A DNA stretch of 64,000 nt from Clostridium sp. 12(A). GTDB lineage: Bacteria; Bacillota; Clostridia; Lachnospirales; Lachnospiraceae. The notes beneath the pieces were generated by a model, which worked only from the letters and a program-made list of their open reading frames with translations, ran no database searches and had not been told where the DNA came from. The DNA lies in contig JAGI01000002.1 of the NCBI GenBank assembly GCA_000526575.1, forward strand, positions 2,403,501-2,467,500, read 5' to 3'. The translations under genes were made by a program, and so were the position numbers. This document shows, in pieces, positions 61,318 to 64,000 of the stretch (the stretch's first letter is position 1; the number at the start of each line of letters is the position of its first letter).

Positions 61318-62346
61318 CTAATCCGAAAGTAAAATAGAAAAATTAATTTTTTTTACCAAATAATTAGCATATCGCACTAAATAGATCCCTGAAATAGCCC
61401 ATAAGATTTTCATTATCAATATCACATAAAAGGAAGCAATCCCGTCACTCTCCAAATAATTTCCAATAATATCCCATCTGAACGTATTTAGTTCGATCAA
61501 ATGAAAGCATAATATTATTAATGAATTTCTTCCCATAAAACCTAAAACCATATTAAAGTAACTTAATTTACTTATAATTTCAGAAATATAAATCACTACA
61601 ACACATGCACAAAATGAAGCCAGTATATCAAATACTCCATATTGAAAGTAATTTGCCACTAAATAGAGATGCCCACCTCCTTTAATAAGGTACAATCCCC
61701 ATACCATTGCTGATAAAATGAATGCTTTCCACATATTGGGAAGAAAAACTTTATATCTTCTCAAAAGATATCCAACGTATACGTAAATTACCGCTACCAT
61801 TCCTGCCTGGATACTAAAAGGAAGCCATAATAGTTTGGAAGAATAGTAACCTATTAAAGCAATCGCTCCTACCTCCAAATACGCATATTTATGTTTAATA
61901 ACTAATTTTAAAATTAGGAGAGAAGAAAATAGAGCCAATAAAAACCAGATTGCTCCAATTTGAGGTATATAATATGGTGTTTCATATGTATTACCACTTC
62001 CGTAGAGAGCTGCCGATATCCATCGTAATACATTTTGCTTCAGATTATTTATATTATAAAATAAATCCCAAATTATTGAACTAATAATAACACCGAAAGA
62101 AGTAAAAACGTATGGAATTATCAACTGCCTGGTTTTCTTCTTTATGAGCTCATTCCAAGAAACATTTTTAAAAAAATAGCCACTAAGTATAAAGAAAATT
62201 GGCATGTGGAAGCTAAAAATCAAATTTTGTACAGGCGGGCGATAATCATAATGGCCTATAATAACACTTATAATTCCTATTCCTTTTGCAACATCCAGAT
62301 AGTCTATTCTCTTCTTTTCTACCTTATGCTCCTCCTTATAACCCAT
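61318..62346 (-). CDS. Acyltransferase family 3, membrane
   Basis: A 342-residue O-acyltransferase. IDYLDVAKGIGIISVIIGHY opens the family's first helix with the catalytic His, followed by FSFHMPIFFILSGYFFKN and about nine further helices. It resembles WecH/OafA-like enzymes that modify sugars with acetyl or succinyl groups. Start ATG 62344-62346 is chosen because GGGGGGAGG stands eight bases upstream; a longer frame adds 44 residues with no such site. It is preceded by the partial GT8 gene and followed by the large membrane protein, all on one strand. Second acyltransferase of the locus. Confidence 0.9.
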   Translation of the reverse strand: MGYKEEHKVEKKRIDYLDVAKGIGIISVIIGHYDYRPPVQNLIFSFHMPIFFILSGYFFKNVSWNELIKKKTRQLIIPYVFTSFGVIISSIIWDLFYNINNLKQNVLRWISAALYGSGNTYETPYYIPQIGAIWFLLALFSSLLILKLVIKHKYAYLEVGAIALIGYYSSKLLWLPFSIQAGMVAVIYVYVGYLLRRYKVFLPNMWKAFILSAMVWGLYLIKGGGHLYLVANYFQYGVFDILASFCACVVVIYISEIISKLSYFNMVLGFMGRNSLIILCFHLIELNTFRWDIIGNYLESDGIASFYVILIMKILWAISGIYLVRYANYLVKKINFSILLSD

Positions 62347-62525
62347 AAGTTTGGCCTCCCCCCTGTCTAATATACATATACTTAAAAAATTCATAATGTA
62401 GCATTTATATTCCTTTTTAATCTTACTATGCGAAAACATAAAAATCTTATTAACAACTAACCTTGCTACATCGACCACTCAACTCTATCTCTTGCTGGTA
62501 GAACCATCTAAACCCGCTTTTATCT

Positions 62526-64000
62526 CTATCTACGAAGGATTCTTAAAGTCTTTACAAAAATCTTTTTTACAAAAGCATGCCTCCTTGTACCAAATGGCAA
62601 CACCGCATCTTTTATCTGTATACACCGGTTTTTAAAGCCTCTATTTTGCCAGTAATAATGATTAGCAACAGTATGCGCCATGCGGTACATCATTGCTTCA
62701 TAGAATGAAGTTTTTTTTGCATAATGCCAAAAAACTTCTGCCATATCCTGTTCTGGTGAAGTCCATGGCTTCTCTGGACCAGCATAATGAATTATTTTGG
62801 GACTCTTTCTAGATTCCATATACATCTTATACTGCCATTGAGGTGCTAAACTGATAATATCTTTAATTCTAATACAACCGAAATCAACCATAACATTCCA
62901 AGACATATCAATATACTTTACCCGACCTTTGCACAAGCAATTTAAGATATCCTGATCAAGCAATTGCCACTTTTGTGAGACAGCAAATTTAAGTATATAT
63001 TCCATACTATATGTATTTCTAAATTCCCTTAAATTTAATACGAGAGTTCCTGCCTGGAAATAGTCATAAGGACTATCTAACTTCATAATGGTATCCATAA
63101 AAAGTTTTTTATCTTTTTCATATCCGTTGTAAAGACCTGCTGTATCAGGATCATAACAAGCTGCTACGAGATACCCATTAACATCCGTATTATAAAGATC
63201 CGCTATATCCGCATTTACTATCATATCTGAATCAAGATATACAATTTTATCATAATTTGAAATTAATTCAGGCAGCACCAAGCGATAATACGTCTGAAGA
63301 CCAAAATGTCCTCTGACAAAAAAGTCATATCCCTCAATCAATTTTGTAGGATCTAAATATCTAATGCTAAAGTTATTAAAACCTTTAATGATTTGATTGA
63401 TTCGAGACTTATTTCCTTCACTAATATCCTGAGTAAGTATAATTATATCATAATTATTAATGTTTTTGGAATTATCTACAATTGATTGAATAAGGGTAGC
63501 GGTATATGGAACAAAAGAATCATTTGCCGCAAGTGCAACTGCTATATTACTTTCCTCAAAAGCAGGCTTTATCTCTTTAACTTCATTCACGTTTTTAAAT
63601 AATGTCCTCTGTAATTCTAAACATTTATAATTTCCTTTTTTCTTTTGGTATGTATACCATATGCCAAATAAGCGTTCACCCAAATAGCCGCTTACCCGAT
63701 ATCCTGCTATGTCATAATTGTGATAATCCCTACGTTTTTCATGTTCTTCCAGAATATCAAATAGCCACTGACTATATTCCTGAAATATTTCCCGTCTCAT
63801 AATAAACATATTACAAAAGTAGCCTAGATTAGATTTAAAATATTCATTAGCAGTCTGGTAATAGTCAGAATGCCTTTCTTTAATTATATCTAATAAAACA
63901 GTCAAGTCTTCTTCATATTGGTAAGGAGTAATTTCATACTGTTCATAATTGGATTTAACAGGAGGAACCAATTTTTGCAGATCAACTTGGGTTGTAGCTA
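62526..64000 (-). CDS. Family 8 glycosyltransferase with N-terminal DUF4422 part (5' end outside window)
   Basis: At least 490 residues; the frame is open to the window edge, so the N-terminus is missing. The visible first part, with YFKSNLGYFCNMFIMRREIF, WLFDILEEHEKRRDYHNYD and SGYLGERLFGIWYTYQ, is the C-terminal half of a DUF4422 domain, itself a glycosyltransferase-like module. After a linker comes a GT8 domain with VALAANDSFVPYTATLIQS, IVYLDSDMIVNADIADLY (DxD), AGTLVLNLREF, LLDQDILNCLCKG and IIHYAGPEKPW. So one polypeptide has two sugar-transfer modules, which may add two successive sugars. The C-terminal 60 residues are basic. Confidence 0.9.
   Translation of the reverse strand, partial: ATTQVDLQKLVPPVKSNYEQYEITPYQYEEDLTVLLDIIKERHSDYYQTANEYFKSNLGYFCNMFIMRREIFQEYSQWLFDILEEHEKRRDYHNYDIAGYRVSGYLGERLFGIWYTYQKKKGNYKCLELQRTLFKNVNEVKEIKPAFEESNIAVALAANDSFVPYTATLIQSIVDNSKNINNYDIIILTQDISEGNKSRINQIIKGFNNFSIRYLDPTKLIEGYDFFVRGHFGLQTYYRLVLPELISNYDKIVYLDSDMIVNADIADLYNTDVNGYLVAACYDPDTAGLYNGYEKDKKLFMDTIMKLDSPYDYFQAGTLVLNLREFRNTYSMEYILKFAVSQKWQLLDQDILNCLCKGRVKYIDMSWNVMVDFGCIRIKDIISLAPQWQYKMYMESRKSPKIIHYAGPEKPWTSPEQDMAEVFWHYAKKTSFYEAMMYRMAHTVANHYYWQNRGFKNRCIQIKDAVLPFGTRRHAFVKKIFVKTLRILRR

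Noticed and set aside
1-64000. CRISPR arrays, tRNA or rRNA genes, restriction, toxin-antitoxin or other defence systems
   Set aside because: I looked for regular short repeats, tRNA-like cloverleaf and GTTCRA motifs, and recognisable proteins of these systems and found none.

Overview
The window looks like chromosomal DNA of a low-GC Gram-positive anaerobe of the class Clostridia, most likely a Lachnospiraceae (Clostridium/Lacrimispora-like) species. The reasons are the six-cysteine SCIFF peptide with its radical SAM maturase, choline-binding-type wall repeats, a secondary alcohol dehydrogenase of the Clostridium beijerinckii type, strong AGGAGG ribosome binding sites and several TTG/GTG starts. 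The genus is a guess; there is no rRNA or tRNA in the window to fix it.

Region 1 (1-8.6 kb) is housekeeping and cell-envelope maintenance: the end of a short-chain dehydrogenase, a GNAT acetyltransferase, yajC, tgt, the SCIFF maturase and peptide (scfB, scfA), a small membrane protein, a signal peptidase II, a ClpX-like unfoldase and an HtrA-type protease. Region 2 (8.7-21.6 kb, all on the minus strand) is a first surface-glycan locus: a LytR-CpsA-Psr glycan ligase, a polyprenyl-phosphate sugar transferase, three GT2 glycosyltransferase genes, and a four-gene set (alcohol dehydrogenase, sugar C-methyltransferase-like protein, NDP-sugar epimerase/dehydratase, ThDP enzyme) that could make an unusual, perhaps branched, sugar. 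Region 3 (21.8-32 kb) carries a secreted wall-binding repeat protein, a zinc-ribbon/coiled-coil protein converging on a 49-residue coiled-coil gene, a 1.4 kb AT-rich gap, and a 2047-residue secreted GH59 glycosidase ending in the same kind of wall-binding repeats.

Region 4 (32-64 kb) is visibly more AT-rich and is a second, probably acquired, polysaccharide locus. It opens with a nucleotidyltransferase, UDP-galactopyranose mutase and a GT4 on the plus strand. It is then interrupted by an 8 kb cluster of IS66-family elements of different ages (35.7-43.7 kb). It continues on the minus strand with a chain-length regulator, a second polyprenyl-phosphate sugar transferase, a complete Kdo pathway (kdsC, kdsD, kdsA, kdsB), a Wzx flippase, two Wzy-like membrane proteins, a WbsX-like protein, a DUF115 protein, an epimerase, two GT8 genes, rfbC and two acyltransferases.

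The parts fit a Wzx/Wzy-dependent capsule or exopolysaccharide containing galactofuranose, Kdo and a rhamnose-type sugar, attached to the wall by LCP proteins. CMP-Kdo synthesis in a genome neighbourhood with no lipid A genes is the most unusual point. I see no CRISPR array, restriction or toxin-antitoxin system, prophage, rRNA or tRNA. The most informative non-gene structures are the nested IS66 insertion with a perfect 8-bp target duplication, and several long hairpins.
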